Shown here: positions 10,277-19,454 of the stretch, piece after piece
Numbering within the stretch: position 1 is the stretch's first letter
Layout of the letters: every line of letters starts with the position of its first letter
Assembly: GCA_025963725.1 (NCBI GenBank)
Contig: JAOQAE010000006.1
Location: forward strand, 620,001-684,000
Origin: Bacteroidota bacterium
GTDB taxonomy: Bacteria > Bacteroidota > Bacteroidia > 2-12-FULL-35-15
Length of the DNA: 64,000 bases
Direction: 5' to 3'
Notes under the pieces: model-generated
The model's database searches: none
The model's input: the letters and a program-made list of their open reading frames with translations, nothing else
What the model was told of the DNA's origin: nothing
Program-made: the position numbers and the translations under genes

Positions 10277-10672
10277 CTATTTCCCGATGGGGAAGCCTTT
10301 GGTGACCCATTCGGAAAAGCCTTTCTCAAGATTGTATACGCGCTTGAAGCCGTGCTTCTCCATATATTCCGCGCATTCGCCGCTTCTTCCGCCGCCGGCG
10401 CAATAGATGTAATACGTTTTGTTCTTATCGAGCTTGCCGATCTTCTGCTCTGCATCCTTCGCCAGGTAATCGATCTGCACTGCGCCTTTGATAGCGCCTT
10501 TTGAAGTGATCTCATCGGTAGTGCGAAGGTCGATGATCATGCTGTTCTTATCATTGGCTGAGCCTGCCTTGAAGCGCTCCGCCGACAGGTTCGTAACCAC
10601 CTTTGTATTGGTTTGCGCAATTGTATTCATTGCCATCAGGATCACACAGAATACTACAATATATTTTTTCAT
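10277..10672 (-). CDS. Secreted single-domain rhodanese
   Basis: 131 residues: a signal peptide (MKKYIVVFCVILMAMNTIAQ) then one rhodanese domain with IDLRTTDEI and the active-site loop YCAGGGRSGEC, whose cysteine would carry the persulfide. Likely periplasmic sulfur transfer. It is the last gene of the minus-strand operon, 4 bp after the cytoplasmic rhodanese gene. Having one cytoplasmic and one exported rhodanese in the same operon suggests sulfane-sulfur handling on both sides of the inner membrane (inference). Confidence 0.88.
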   Translation of the reverse strand: MKKYIVVFCVILMAMNTIAQTNTKVVTNLSAERFKAGSANDKNSMIIDLRTTDEITSKGAIKGAVQIDYLAKDAEQKIGKLDKNKTYYIYCAGGGRSGECAEYMEKHGFKRVYNLEKGFSEWVTKGFPIGK

Positions 10673-10676
10673 TTTC

Positions 10677-10979
10677 TTATTTTAAGTTGGTCCAGGGCCC
10701 GGCATTATAAGCCTCGATATCATATTTCGTGAGAATGGAAGTTGCCTTTGCGCTTCTCATTCCCGAAGCGCAGCAGAGCACTACAGGCTTATTGAACGCC
10801 TTTATTTTTTCTAAGTTCACGGGAATTGTGTCGAGGGGCATGTTCATCGCATTCGGCGGATGGCCTCCTGCAAATTCTTTTTCGGTTCGCACATCAATGA
10901 TCATTGCGCCATTGCTTAATGCTTCCTTTATTTTTTCCTGGTCTCCGGAGAGCCCCAACAATTTACCTAATAGTCCCAT
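10677..10979 (-). CDS. Cytoplasmic single-domain rhodanese
   Basis: 100 residues with IIDVRTEKEFAGGHPPNA and the catalytic loop CCASGMRSAKA; no signal peptide. The start is 1 bp beyond the stop of the upstream dioxygenase-rhodanese gene, so translation is probably coupled. The role is sulfurtransferase activity on persulfides. It is comparable with CstA/PspE-like small rhodaneses of cst-type operons, but the exact donor and acceptor cannot be read from sequence. Confidence 0.88.
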   Translation of the reverse strand: MGLLGKLLGLSGDQEKIKEALSNGAMIIDVRTEKEFAGGHPPNAMNMPLDTIPVNLEKIKAFNKPVVLCCASGMRSAKATSILTKYDIEAYNAGPWTNLK

Positions 10980-10980
10980 C

Positions 10981-12375
10981 TTATATTGCGCTAACCGGCT
11001 GCACCAGCTTAATACCCGTTTCCTTTATCTTGCCCATTCCACCATAAATATTGATCACGTGATCGAATCCTTTTTGCTTCATGATCGAAGCGGCCATCAT
11101 GGACCTGTATCCGCCGGCGCAATGCACGAAATAGTGCTTGCTCTGGTCGAGCGTATGCAGCTCTTTGAGCAGCCTCGACAGGCAAATGTGCTGGGCACCG
11201 TAGATCATGCCGCTTTCCACCTCGCCCGGCTTTCTTACATCGAGCACATTCAGCTCCGGGTTGCTGTTCATCCTTGCAGCAAGCTCATTGGCAGAAATGC
11301 TTTTCACCGTGTCCACATTCTTTCCTGCACTTCTCCATGCAGCGATCCCGCCATTGAGATAGCCATTTACATTTTCGTATCCGACACGTGCAAGGCGCAA
11401 CACCGCTTCCGCTTCTTTTCCTTCATCTGTTACCAGCACAAGGGGAACATTCGCATCGAGCAAAGCTCCCACCCATGGCGCGTACTGGCCATTCAGGCCG
11501 ATGTTCACCGAGTGAGGCACGAAACCTTTTTCGAAATCATCGGGCGTGCGCACATCGAGCACCATTGCGCCTTTGCGGATCTGTTCTTCGAACTCCTGCA
11601 CAGTGAGCGCTTTTGTATTTTTGGTGAGCACCTCATCAATGCTGGAATAGCCCTGCTTGTTGAGGGCCGCATCCATCATAAAATACTGCGGTGCGTCTGT
11701 TAATCCATTTGTTACAGCCTTCACAAACTCTTCCCTGCTCATCGGCTGCAGCGCATAATTCAGTTTTTTCTGCTGCCCTATCGTTGAAAAGGTTTCTTTC
11801 CCGATGTTCTTTCCGCAGGAGGATCCCGCTCCGTGCCCGGGATACACGATCACCTCATCGGCAAGCGGCTTTATCTTCACGTTCAGCGAATCGTACATCA
11901 TTCCCGCGAGGTCGTTGATGGTAAGATCGCTTTTGATGGCAAGGTCCGGCCTTCCTACATCTCCCACAAACAGCGTATCGCCGGTAAACACGGCATGCTC
12001 CTTCCCGTTCTCATCAATAAGCAGGTAGCACGACGATTCGAGCGTATGCCCCGGCGTATGCAATACTCTGATCTTTATTTTCCCGATCGTGAATTCTTCT
12101 CCATCCTTCGCCACATGCGTTTCATAGCCTGTTTGCGCAGTAGGGCCGTATACTATGCTTGCACCGGTCTTTCTTGCCAGGTCGATATGGCCGGAAACGA
12201 AATCGGCATGAAAATGCGTTTCAAAAACATAGTTGATCTTCGCATTGCGCTTCTCAGCCATTGCAATGTACGGCTCCGTTTCACGCAAAGGATCAATGAT
12301 GGCCGCTACGCCGTCGGATTCTATATAATAGGCTGCTTCTGCCAGGCAGGAAGTATAAAGCTGTTCGATATACAT
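10981..12375 (-). CDS. Persulfide dioxygenase-rhodanese fusion (CstB-like)
   Basis: 464 residues. An N-terminal metallo-beta-lactamase fold with THFHADFVSGH (residues 53-63), HTPGH (106-110), TGD (D133) and H181 is the iron-site pattern of ETHE1-type persulfide dioxygenases, which oxidise glutathione or other persulfides to sulfite. It is followed by a rhodanese domain at about 260-350 in which the active-site cysteine is replaced (VTDEGKEAEA, D317), so a pseudo-rhodanese. A second rhodanese at about 365-455 has an intact HCAGGYRS loop (C419). This order matches CstB of staphylococci. It sits between TauE/SafE and the two small rhodaneses: oxidise persulfide, then export sulfite or make thiosulfate. 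Confidence 0.9.
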   Translation of the reverse strand: MYIEQLYTSCLAEAAYYIESDGVAAIIDPLRETEPYIAMAEKRNAKINYVFETHFHADFVSGHIDLARKTGASIVYGPTAQTGYETHVAKDGEEFTIGKIKIRVLHTPGHTLESSCYLLIDENGKEHAVFTGDTLFVGDVGRPDLAIKSDLTINDLAGMMYDSLNVKIKPLADEVIVYPGHGAGSSCGKNIGKETFSTIGQQKKLNYALQPMSREEFVKAVTNGLTDAPQYFMMDAALNKQGYSSIDEVLTKNTKALTVQEFEEQIRKGAMVLDVRTPDDFEKGFVPHSVNIGLNGQYAPWVGALLDANVPLVLVTDEGKEAEAVLRLARVGYENVNGYLNGGIAAWRSAGKNVDTVKSISANELAARMNSNPELNVLDVRKPGEVESGMIYGAQHICLSRLLKELHTLDQSKHYFVHCAGGYRSMMAASIMKQKGFDHVINIYGGMGKIKETGIKLVQPVSAI

Positions 12376-12442
12376 GATGCGGTTATTTTATACAAAAATA
12401 CAACAATGATTTGATTTCCCGAAAACGGAGAGGCCCGGAATA

Positions 12443-13249
12443 TCAGATGGAGTTCAGCAGCAGCTCTTTTGCTATGATGTAAATACCCATCACAAACACA
12501 AACCAGCCAAATGCAGGCTTAAGCTTCACGCCGCTGATATACCGGCTCAGGTAGCTGCCGATGACGATGCCCGAAATGGCAAAGCCGGAGAATTTGAAGA
12601 GGAATGCCCAGTCGAAGTGGTGCGAGCCAAAATCGCTCAGGAAGCCGATGGTTGAGTTCAATGCAATGATGGCGAGCGAAGTGCCTATCGCCCTTTTCAT
12701 GGGAAGCCTGGCAAGCATCACCAGCGCAGGGATGATGAGAAATCCGCCGCCGGCTCCCACCAATCCCACAAGCACGCCCACTACAATGCCTTGCTGAAAG
12801 ATGAGGAAATAGCGGTATTCCTCATTGCTTTTTTCGCGGTTTACCCGGATGGCAGTTGTTTTCCGGAGCATGGAAAATGCAGCAACGATCATTAGTACGG
12901 CAAGGAGGATCATCAGCAAGCCATCTTTCGTTACTTCCATTCCGGCAATCTTAAACAGACGGTCTGGAATGGCATGCAGCAGGTATTTGCGGCTTATAAA
13001 GATACCGAATACCGATGGAAGCCCGAATACCAGCACAGTACGAAAGCAGACCAGCCTGTGCCTCACATAGCCTAACACGCCAATAAAAGCCGAAACACCT
13101 ACAATGAAAAGGGAATACGAAGTTGCGCTTACAGCCGGGATCCCTATCAGGTACACAAGCACCGGGATCGTAAGAATGGAGCCGCCGGCCCCGATCAGTC
13201 CAAGAGAAATCCCGATAAAAACAGCAGCAATAAAGCCAAGGTATTCCAT
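12443..13249 (-). CDS. TauE/SafE family sulfite/sulfur-anion exporter
   Basis: 268 residues with eight or so hydrophobic segments and the duplicated family signatures GLIGAGGSILTIPVLV near residue 17 and GLVGAGGGFLIIPALVML near residue 160. First gene of the minus-strand sulfur operon, 67 bp before the dioxygenase fusion. The context supports export of sulfite or thiosulfate made by the dioxygenase. A -7 box (TACTTTTG on the minus strand, 13269-13276) lies 19 bp upstream. No CstR/CsoR-type repressor gene is visible nearby. Confidence 0.88.
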   Translation of the reverse strand: MEYLGFIAAVFIGISLGLIGAGGSILTIPVLVYLIGIPAVSATSYSLFIVGVSAFIGVLGYVRHRLVCFRTVLVFGLPSVFGIFISRKYLLHAIPDRLFKIAGMEVTKDGLLMILLAVLMIVAAFSMLRKTTAIRVNREKSNEEYRYFLIFQQGIVVGVLVGLVGAGGGFLIIPALVMLARLPMKRAIGTSLAIIALNSTIGFLSDFGSHHFDWAFLFKFSGFAISGIVIGSYLSRYISGVKLKPAFGWFVFVMGIYIIAKELLLNSI

Positions 13250-13268
13250 CCCGAAGGTTTAGTTTTTG

Positions 13269-13276
13269 CAAAAGTA
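13269..13276 (-). promoter_or_regulatory. -7 promoter box of the sulfur operon
   Basis: TACTTTTG read on the minus strand matches TAnnTTTG exactly, 19 bp before the TauE/SafE ATG; no convincing -33 element. Confidence 0.5.
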
Positions 13277-13421
13277 ATTGTTTAGAAGGGCTTTTGCTGC
13301 TTAACTATCGGGCACTATTAGGAATTGAGGGATGTGAATTTTACATTACAAACCTACAACATACTGATTACAAGCGCTGTAATACAACATCTTCCCTGTT
13401 TAAGTTTGGGATTGCTTAAAG

Positions 13422-14210
13422 AATAATTCGCTCCTCCGGAGCTCTGTGATTGCTGCGCGGGATCTTTCTATTAATAATGTGCTCCTCCGGAGCAATGTAT
13501 GATGGTCTGTTGAACAGGCCGCTCCTATGGAGCTTGAATCGCAGCGGAATCGGGATGGTGTTATAAACAGGACGCCCCGCTGGGGCTTGCATGGTGTGGA
13601 GAGATCGCAATTTGAATCGCGGCGGAATCGGGACGGGCAATCGGGGGAAATTCGAATGTGTTACAAACAGCGCGCCGCGGAGACTTATATGACACGAAGA
13701 CTTTTCTTATTATAATCCTCGCCTTGGAACAATTTTGAATCGTAGTTGAATCAAATGGCAAATAATCGGGAATCGGGATAACGAATCGCCGGGAATTGGT
13801 ATGTTATTAATAATTCGCTCCTCCGGAGCTCTGTGGTTGGTGTGTGGGGACCTTACTATTAATAATGTGCTCCTCTGGAGCAATGTATGATATCTGTGAA
13901 GAGGCTGTTCCGATGGAATTTTGAATCGCCTGGGAATCGGGATGTGAATCGCCACAGAATCGGAATGTGTTACAAACAGAACGCACCGTGAGAATACATG
14001 CCCTGTGTGATGCATTCGGGAACAGGCCACTCCTATGGAGCTTGGATCGACCGGGGAACTCGGATGTTACAAACAGGTCGCTCCTATGGAGCGTCAATTC
14101 AGAAAAGCCCCAGCGGGGCGACCTGTTTGTAAAACGCAGCATCCACACACATCTTCAAGCTCCGTAGGAGCGGCCTGTTGCAAATAGCAGCCGTCCCACA
14201 GATACAGCCA
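13422..14210. repeat. Array of short palindromes and imperfect direct repeats
   Basis: Most of the 965-bp gene-free stretch 13250-14214. It contains many short palindromes: GCTCCTCCGGAGC (about 13430, 13480 and 13817, with a one-base variant near 13868), GCTCCTATGGAGC (about 13521, 14089, with a variant at about 14030) and GCCCCGCTGGGGC (13572, inverted variant near 14106). Between them GAATCG...GAATCGGGATG and TTACAAACAG phrases recur. A block of about 135 bp at 13422-13557 recurs at 13809-13944, roughly three quarters identical by eye. All reading frames are broken or made of repeats, so no gene is called. Confidence 0.85.
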
Positions 14211-14214
14211 TAAA

Positions 14215-14240
14215 AAAAAGCGCCGCAAAGGGCGCTTTTT
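14215..14240 (-). terminator. Terminator of the glutaryl-CoA dehydrogenase gene
   Basis: AAAAAGCGCC and GGCGCTTTTT form a perfect 10-bp stem with a 6-nt loop, 20 bp beyond the stop; A- and T-runs on both sides make it potentially bidirectional. Confidence 0.85.
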
Positions 14241-14259
14241 CAATATGATCTTTTATACT

Positions 14260-15438
14260 CTACTGGAATGCACTGATCCCGGTCACATCCATTCCTGTGA
14301 TCAGGAGATGGATATCGTGTGTGCCTTCATAGGTAATTACCGATTCGAGGTTCATCATGTGGCGCATGATCGGATATTCGCCCGTGATGCCCATTCCACC
14401 GTGGATCTGGCGTGCCTCACGCGCGATCTGCAATGCCATGTTCACATTGTTGCGCTTTGCCATCGAGATCTGTGCCGGTGTGGCACGGTGCTCGTTTTTC
14501 AGCACGCCTAATCTCCAGGTGAGCAATTGCGCTTTGGTGATCTCGGTGATCATTTCGGCCAGCTTCTTTTGTGTAAGCTGGAATCCGCCGATCGGCCTGC
14601 CGAACTGGATGCGCTCCTTGGAATAGCGCAGAGCTGAATCGTAACAATCCATTGCCGCGCCAATTGCGCCCCAGGCGATGCCGTAGCGTGCGCTATTGAG
14701 GCAGCCCAGAGGACCTTTCAGGCCTTTGATGGTCGGGAAAATATTTTCTTTCGGAACTTTTACATTTGCAAACACCAGCTCGCCTGTTGCGCTTGCGCGA
14801 AGGCTCCATTTTCCATGAGTTTCAGGCGTTGTAAAGCCTTCCATCCCTCTTTCAACTACCAGTCCGCGAATATCGCCTGCTTCATCTTTTGCCCAAACCA
14901 CTGCGATATCGGCAAAAGGAGCGTTGGAGATCCACATTTTGGCACCGTTCAGCAGGTAGTGATCGCCTTTATCCTTTATGTTGGTGATCATCCCGGAAGG
15001 GTTTGAACCGTGGTCAGGCTCGGTAAGGCCGAAGCAGCCCATCATTTCACCCGCAGCCAGCTTCGGAAGGTATTTGCGCTTCTGCTCTTCTGTCCCGTAA
15101 GTAAAGATCGGGAACATCACCAGCGAACTTTGCACGGATGCTGTTGAACGCAGTCCGCTATCGCCGCGCTCCAGCTCCTGCATGATAATTCCGTAGGAGA
15201 TCTGGTCGAGGCCCGGGCCGCCGTATTCAGCGGGAATATAAGGCCCGAAAGCACCGATCTCGGCTAAGCCTTTGATCCATTGCTTTGGAAATTTTGTTGA
15301 CTGACATGCTTCTTCCACGATCGGGGAAACTTCTTTTTTCACCCATGCACGCGCCGTTTCACGGATCAGTTTATGTTCATCGGTTAAGAGCTCGTCCATT
15401 AAATAATAATCATGAGCTTCAAATCTGTCTGTTGCCAT
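14260..15438 (-). CDS. gcdH: Glutaryl-CoA dehydrogenase-like acyl-CoA dehydrogenase
   Basis: 392-residue FAD enzyme. Family signatures: YIPAEYGGPGLDQISYG, CFGLTEPDHGSNPSGM, MWISNAPFADIAVVWA and the C-terminal YEGTHDIHLLITGMDVTG, whose glutamate (about E371) is the expected catalytic base. RSTASVQSSLVMFPI and SARYGIAWG are characteristic of glutaryl-CoA dehydrogenases rather than general short-chain enzymes. The reaction would be oxidative decarboxylation of glutaryl-CoA to crotonyl-CoA in lysine/tryptophan breakdown. Single gene with its own terminator at 14215-14240. Confidence 0.88.
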   Translation of the reverse strand: MATDRFEAHDYYLMDELLTDEHKLIRETARAWVKKEVSPIVEEACQSTKFPKQWIKGLAEIGAFGPYIPAEYGGPGLDQISYGIIMQELERGDSGLRSTASVQSSLVMFPIFTYGTEEQKRKYLPKLAAGEMMGCFGLTEPDHGSNPSGMITNIKDKGDHYLLNGAKMWISNAPFADIAVVWAKDEAGDIRGLVVERGMEGFTTPETHGKWSLRASATGELVFANVKVPKENIFPTIKGLKGPLGCLNSARYGIAWGAIGAAMDCYDSALRYSKERIQFGRPIGGFQLTQKKLAEMITEITKAQLLTWRLGVLKNEHRATPAQISMAKRNNVNMALQIAREARQIHGGMGITGEYPIMRHMMNLESVITYEGTHDIHLLITGMDVTGISAFQ

Positions 15439-15725
15439 TGTACCTGTTTTAAATTACGCGAACAAAAGTAAGGAAATAAATTCTAAAAAAACCGCTTTGC
15501 ATGTTTGTCGCTGAAAGCCCAGTATTGACCGATGCTTGGAGCTTCCTTCCTGACAAAGCAAACTGTTGGAAAATAATCACAGGTAATCTGCGCCGCGCTG
15601 AAACCTAATCCGGGATTCAGCGTTACAATATGTGATTGTTGAAAACGTTTGTTAAAAAGTTTGCGATCTTCCCCTGTGAATCTTAATTTTAGTGAGTTAC
15701 CTTTATTTAAATAAATTTCCAAGCA

Positions 15726-17138
15726 TTGAAAAAACATTCCATCATATCCTCCGCTTTCCTGATCGCCCTTCTTACAGCGGCTTTCAGCATTATTTCCTTC
15801 CAGGGTAAATCACAGGTGAGCACTATCGCGCGGTATGTGGTAGGCTACAATACCGTGGCACCGATGACCTTCATGAACGACGAGGTGCTGTTCCGCGAAG
15901 GCTGGCATCAGCTGCCGCAGGCGCGTTTCTGGCAGCAGATCATGAACCTGCCTCCCGATTCGGCGGTAGTGAATGTAGGCAGCACACGCCAGGTGCTTGA
16001 TAAGATTTATATCAAGCAATGGAGCAAATTAAGCGACATACAGAAAAGCCTGTATAAAGACAGCGTGCGCAAATTCAACGGTATTCCCGACAGCGTTTCC
16101 CTGCTTGTGACCACAGGCAAAAAAGATTTTTACGAATTTAAAAAAGTGATGCCGACCATCAGCCGGTCGATCGAGGTGTTCCGTGCAAACGGCGTGGATC
16201 CATGGTATGCGCAGGCGATCCTGCTGATCGAGAGCCCGGGAAAAAGCAATACAAAATCATGCGTTGGCGCCAACGGGCCTTTCCAGCTGATGAAATCGGT
16301 GGCACGCGCGCAGGGTTTAAAAGTGACTAAAACAATTGATGAGCGTACCGACATCGACCGTGCAGCTTATGGCGCATCACGCCTGCTGAGCCGCATCTGC
16401 ATTCCTTACACAAGAGCGATGCTCGACAGCGCGCATGTTGCATACAATGAAACAGACCTTTGGTTCCGCTTGCTGGTAATGCATTGCTACCATGCAGGCG
16501 CAGGAAATGTTGCCGGCGTGATCCGGAAGATCAATCCTACGGAAGGCGGAATGCAGCTGATCCAGCAGGTTTGGCAGACTACTTACGGCGGGTTCAAAAA
16601 CTCCTCGCAGAATTACTCACAGCTTGTGCTTGCAGCATTCAGCAACTTCGACGCGATCGTGATGCCTTCCGATTCGATCTACCTGATCGATGGCGACCGC
16701 ATGTACAACTCGTATGCACAGTGCAAATGCGCACCGTACGATGCATGCAGCTATTTGGGCAACTGCATTGCTGAATACGAGAGCGACCTTGTGGAAGGCG
16801 TGATCCCTTTCGATTATTTCATCACGAAAGTGAAAGCCGTGCAAACGGAATTAAGCGGCCTTGCCCCTTATGAATACCATTACCCGAACAGCGACAATCA
16901 TTACAATGACATTGCGTACCAGCTATTAAAGGCGAAAAAAACGGAAGATGCCTTCAAGATGTTCAAGCTGAACGAATCCCGCTACCCCGATTCATGGTCG
17001 GTATGCCACGGCCTTGGCGAAACTTACCGCATGATGGGACAAAAAGAGCAGGCACGCGCTTATTATAAGAAGTCGCTGCAGCTTAACCCCAACAACGAAG
17101 AAAGCCTGCGCGCAATGGCGAGGCTGAACGGGAAGTAG
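15726..17138 (+). CDS. Secreted lytic transglycosylase (SLT domain) with TPR tail
   Basis: 470 residues, TTG start at 15726 chosen because it supplies the basic n-region of the signal peptide (MKKHSIISSAFLIALL). The SLT/MltD-like domain is at about 150-290: AILLIESPGKS with the catalytic glutamate E169, then GANGPFQLMKSVARAQG and MHCYHAGAGNV. It would cleave the MurNAc-GlcNAc bond of peptidoglycan in the periplasm. Residues about 385-465 form one to two TPR units (DSWSVCHGLGETYRMMG). A cysteine-rich patch CKCAPYDACSYLGNC at about 338-352 is unusual and could bind metal or form disulfides. Confidence 0.85.
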   Translation: MKKHSIISSAFLIALLTAAFSIISFQGKSQVSTIARYVVGYNTVAPMTFMNDEVLFREGWHQLPQARFWQQIMNLPPDSAVVNVGSTRQVLDKIYIKQWSKLSDIQKSLYKDSVRKFNGIPDSVSLLVTTGKKDFYEFKKVMPTISRSIEVFRANGVDPWYAQAILLIESPGKSNTKSCVGANGPFQLMKSVARAQGLKVTKTIDERTDIDRAAYGASRLLSRICIPYTRAMLDSAHVAYNETDLWFRLLVMHCYHAGAGNVAGVIRKINPTEGGMQLIQQVWQTTYGGFKNSSQNYSQLVLAAFSNFDAIVMPSDSIYLIDGDRMYNSYAQCKCAPYDACSYLGNCIAEYESDLVEGVIPFDYFITKVKAVQTELSGLAPYEYHYPNSDNHYNDIAYQLLKAKKTEDAFKMFKLNESRYPDSWSVCHGLGETYRMMGQKEQARAYYKKSLQLNPNNEESLRAMARLNGK

Positions 17139-17200
17139 ACCGCATTCAAAGCCACAGATTCACTGATTTTTATTAGATGATGCATGAATTGCCGCGCGGC

Positions 17201-17300
17201 GTCAGTTCGAGTGCCCTTCCTTTTCGGAAGGGTGTATCGAGAACTGGCGAGGGCGAACACTTCTCGATACGCTCCACTGCGTTACGCAACGAAGTGACAT
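17201..17300. repeat. REP-like palindromic element (GTCAGTTCGAG family)
   Basis: Begins GTCAGTTCGAG and ends CGAAGTGACAT. It contains GTATCGAGAA (17234-17243) paired with TTCTCGATAC (17261-17270) and an inner CTTCC/GGAAG hairpin. Related copies lie at 31128-31196 and 33079-33194. Sits in the 256-bp gap before dnaG. Confidence 0.75.
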
Positions 17301-17394
17301 TGCTCTCCGCCGGAAAGAGGCAAATGAACATCAGAAAAAATCCCGCCCCTCCAAGCTCTATTTTTCGTAAATTAGCATTCCTTAAAAAATCCCC

Positions 17395-19413
17395 TTGATA
17401 AAGAAAGAAGACATAGACAAGATTTTTGATGCCGTTCGTATTGAAGAGGTGGTTGCCGACCATGTTTCCCTGAAAAAGCGCGGCGTCAACCTGATCGGCT
17501 GCTGTCCCTTTCACAACGAGAAGACGCCTTCCTTCTATGTTTCACCCGTGAAGGGCATTTACAAGTGCTTTGGCTGCGGAAAAGGCGGGCATGCGGTGAA
17601 CTTTATCATGGAGCTGGAAAAGCTTTCCTATCCTGAGGCATTGCGTGCGCTTGCAAAAAAATACAACATCGAAATTGTTGAAAAAGAGCTTACGCCGGAA
17701 GAAAGCCAGTTCCAGAGCGCCAAGGAAAGCCTCTTTGTTGTTTCATCCTTCGCACAAAAGCATTTTTCGGAAAACCTGTACAATACCGACGAAGGCAAAT
17801 CGGTAGGCCTCGGCTATTTCAAGGAACGGGGATTACGGGAAGACATCATCCAGCGCTTCCAGCTCGGCTACAGCATCAACCACCGTACAGCATTCACAGA
17901 CATTGCTGTTGCAACAGGATATAAAATAGAATACCTCGTGAAGAGCGGGCTTACCATTGAATACCGTAATGAGCCCGAGCCCGGCACAGCGCCGAACCCC
18001 AATGCAGCACCACCGGAAGCCCGGTATGTTGACCGCTTCTGGGGCCGTGTGATGTTCCCCATCCACAACAAGAGCGGAAGGGTGATCGCCTTTGGGGGAA
18101 GAACGCTCCGCACCGATAAAAAAACATCGAAATATGTGAACTCCCCGGAAACGGAGATCTATCACAAGAGCGACGTGTTGTACGGGCTGTATCAATCCAA
18201 AAGCGCGATCGCGAAAGAGAAATTCTGCTTTTTGGTGGAAGGCTATCTCGATGTGATCTCCCTGCACCAGGCCGGCGTGGAGAACGTAGTGGCCAGCAGC
18301 GGTACGGCATTAACTGCCGGGCACATCAAGGAGATCCAGCGCCTTACCAACGACATTACCATTTCCTTCGACGGCGATAAGGCCGGGATAGATGCCACCA
18401 TCAAGAGCATCGATCTGCTGCTCGAGGAAGGCATGAATGTGAAAGTGCTTTTATTTCCCGACGGGGATGATCCTGATTCGTACTCGAAGAAGGTGAGCAC
18501 GGAAGAGCTCAAAACATTCATCAAGGACAAGGCACAAACGTTCATCGCCTACAAGGCGGAGATCCTTACAAAAGACTCGCAGCATGATCCGTTAAAGAAA
18601 GCGGAAGCGATCGTAAGCATCGTGAAAAGCATTGCGCTCATCCCTGATGCGATCTACCGCTCGGTGTACATCCGCGAATGCAGCCGCATCATGGAAGTGG
18701 ATGAGCAGATCCTGCTGAGCGAGCTGAACAAGATCAGAAGCAAGCGCTTCAATGAAAAACAGCATACGAATAACCCGGCCCAGTCGAAAGACAATAACTA
18801 TCCGCCGGAGTATCCCGAAGAGCCGGTAATTGAGCCGAAAAGGGAAAATGAGTCTGCCAGCGCCGAATACCAGGAGCGCGATATCATCCGCATCATGATC
18901 AATTACGGCGACAGGATCATAAAGGTGCCGGGAGAAGATGAGGAAGGAAACCCCACCGAAGCGGAATTAACCGTTGCGGAGCTGATCCTTCACGAGATCC
19001 GCCACGATAATATTGTGCTTGAGAACTTAGTGTACAACAGTGTGCTGAATGAATTCATTCACAGCCTCGATACCTACCAGGTAATTCCCAGCCAGAAGCA
19101 TTTCATCAATCATGAGAACATCGCGATCTGCTCGCTTACCGTGGATCTGCTCAGCTCACCGTATCATTTGTCGAACTGGGAGCAGCACGACATCTTCATT
19201 ACCTTTGAAGAGGATGTGCTGAAGAAAAGCATTTACAATGCGATCTATGCGCTGAAAGCACGCAAGCTCGAGATCATGATCCAGGATAACCAGAAGCGCT
19301 TAAAGAAAAATCCGCCGGAAGAGGAAATGCTCACGCTCATGCAAACGCAGCAACAGCTGCTGGAGGCAAAAAAAGTATTCAATGCCCTGCTGGGAAGAAT
19401 TGTGGTGAAGTAA
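17395..19413 (+). CDS. dnaG: DNA primase
   Basis: 672 residues; TTG start at 17395. The N-terminal CHC2 zinc ribbon has C37, H40, C58 and C61 (CPFHNEKTPSF, KCFGCGKGGHA). Next comes the RNA polymerase domain with the Toprim core: LVEGYLDVISLHQAG, then ASSGTAL and ISFDGDKAGIDA for metal-dependent primer synthesis. The C-terminal third is charged and helical and should carry the DnaB-binding domain. It makes RNA primers at the replication fork. A REP-like element separates it from the transglycosylase gene. Confidence 0.96.
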   Translation: MIKKEDIDKIFDAVRIEEVVADHVSLKKRGVNLIGCCPFHNEKTPSFYVSPVKGIYKCFGCGKGGHAVNFIMELEKLSYPEALRALAKKYNIEIVEKELTPEESQFQSAKESLFVVSSFAQKHFSENLYNTDEGKSVGLGYFKERGLREDIIQRFQLGYSINHRTAFTDIAVATGYKIEYLVKSGLTIEYRNEPEPGTAPNPNAAPPEARYVDRFWGRVMFPIHNKSGRVIAFGGRTLRTDKKTSKYVNSPETEIYHKSDVLYGLYQSKSAIAKEKFCFLVEGYLDVISLHQAGVENVVASSGTALTAGHIKEIQRLTNDITISFDGDKAGIDATIKSIDLLLEEGMNVKVLLFPDGDDPDSYSKKVSTEELKTFIKDKAQTFIAYKAEILTKDSQHDPLKKAEAIVSIVKSIALIPDAIYRSVYIRECSRIMEVDEQILLSELNKIRSKRFNEKQHTNNPAQSKDNNYPPEYPEEPVIEPKRENESASAEYQERDIIRIMINYGDRIIKVPGEDEEGNPTEAELTVAELILHEIRHDNIVLENLVYNSVLNEFIHSLDTYQVIPSQKHFINHENIAICSLTVDLLSSPYHLSNWEQHDIFITFEEDVLKKSIYNAIYALKARKLEIMIQDNQKRLKKNPPEEEMLTLMQTQQQLLEAKKVFNALLGRIVVK

Positions 19414-19454
19414 GCGGTTGTTTTATATTCTTACCGTATTTTAGCTGAGCTAAC

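Noticed and set aside
13422-13944. Possible CRISPR array
   Set aside because: Repeat units vary in length and sequence, spacers are not uniform, and no cas genes are present.
13416-14167. Several 60-110-codon frames in the palindrome-rich stretch
   Set aside because: They are built from the repeats on both strands, with no start context and no protein-like composition.
15483-15737. An 84-codon open frame on the minus strand between gcdH and the transglycosylase gene
   Set aside because: It begins inside the signal-peptide codons of the transglycosylase gene, has no promoter or recognisable motif, and the region reads better as a promoter zone.
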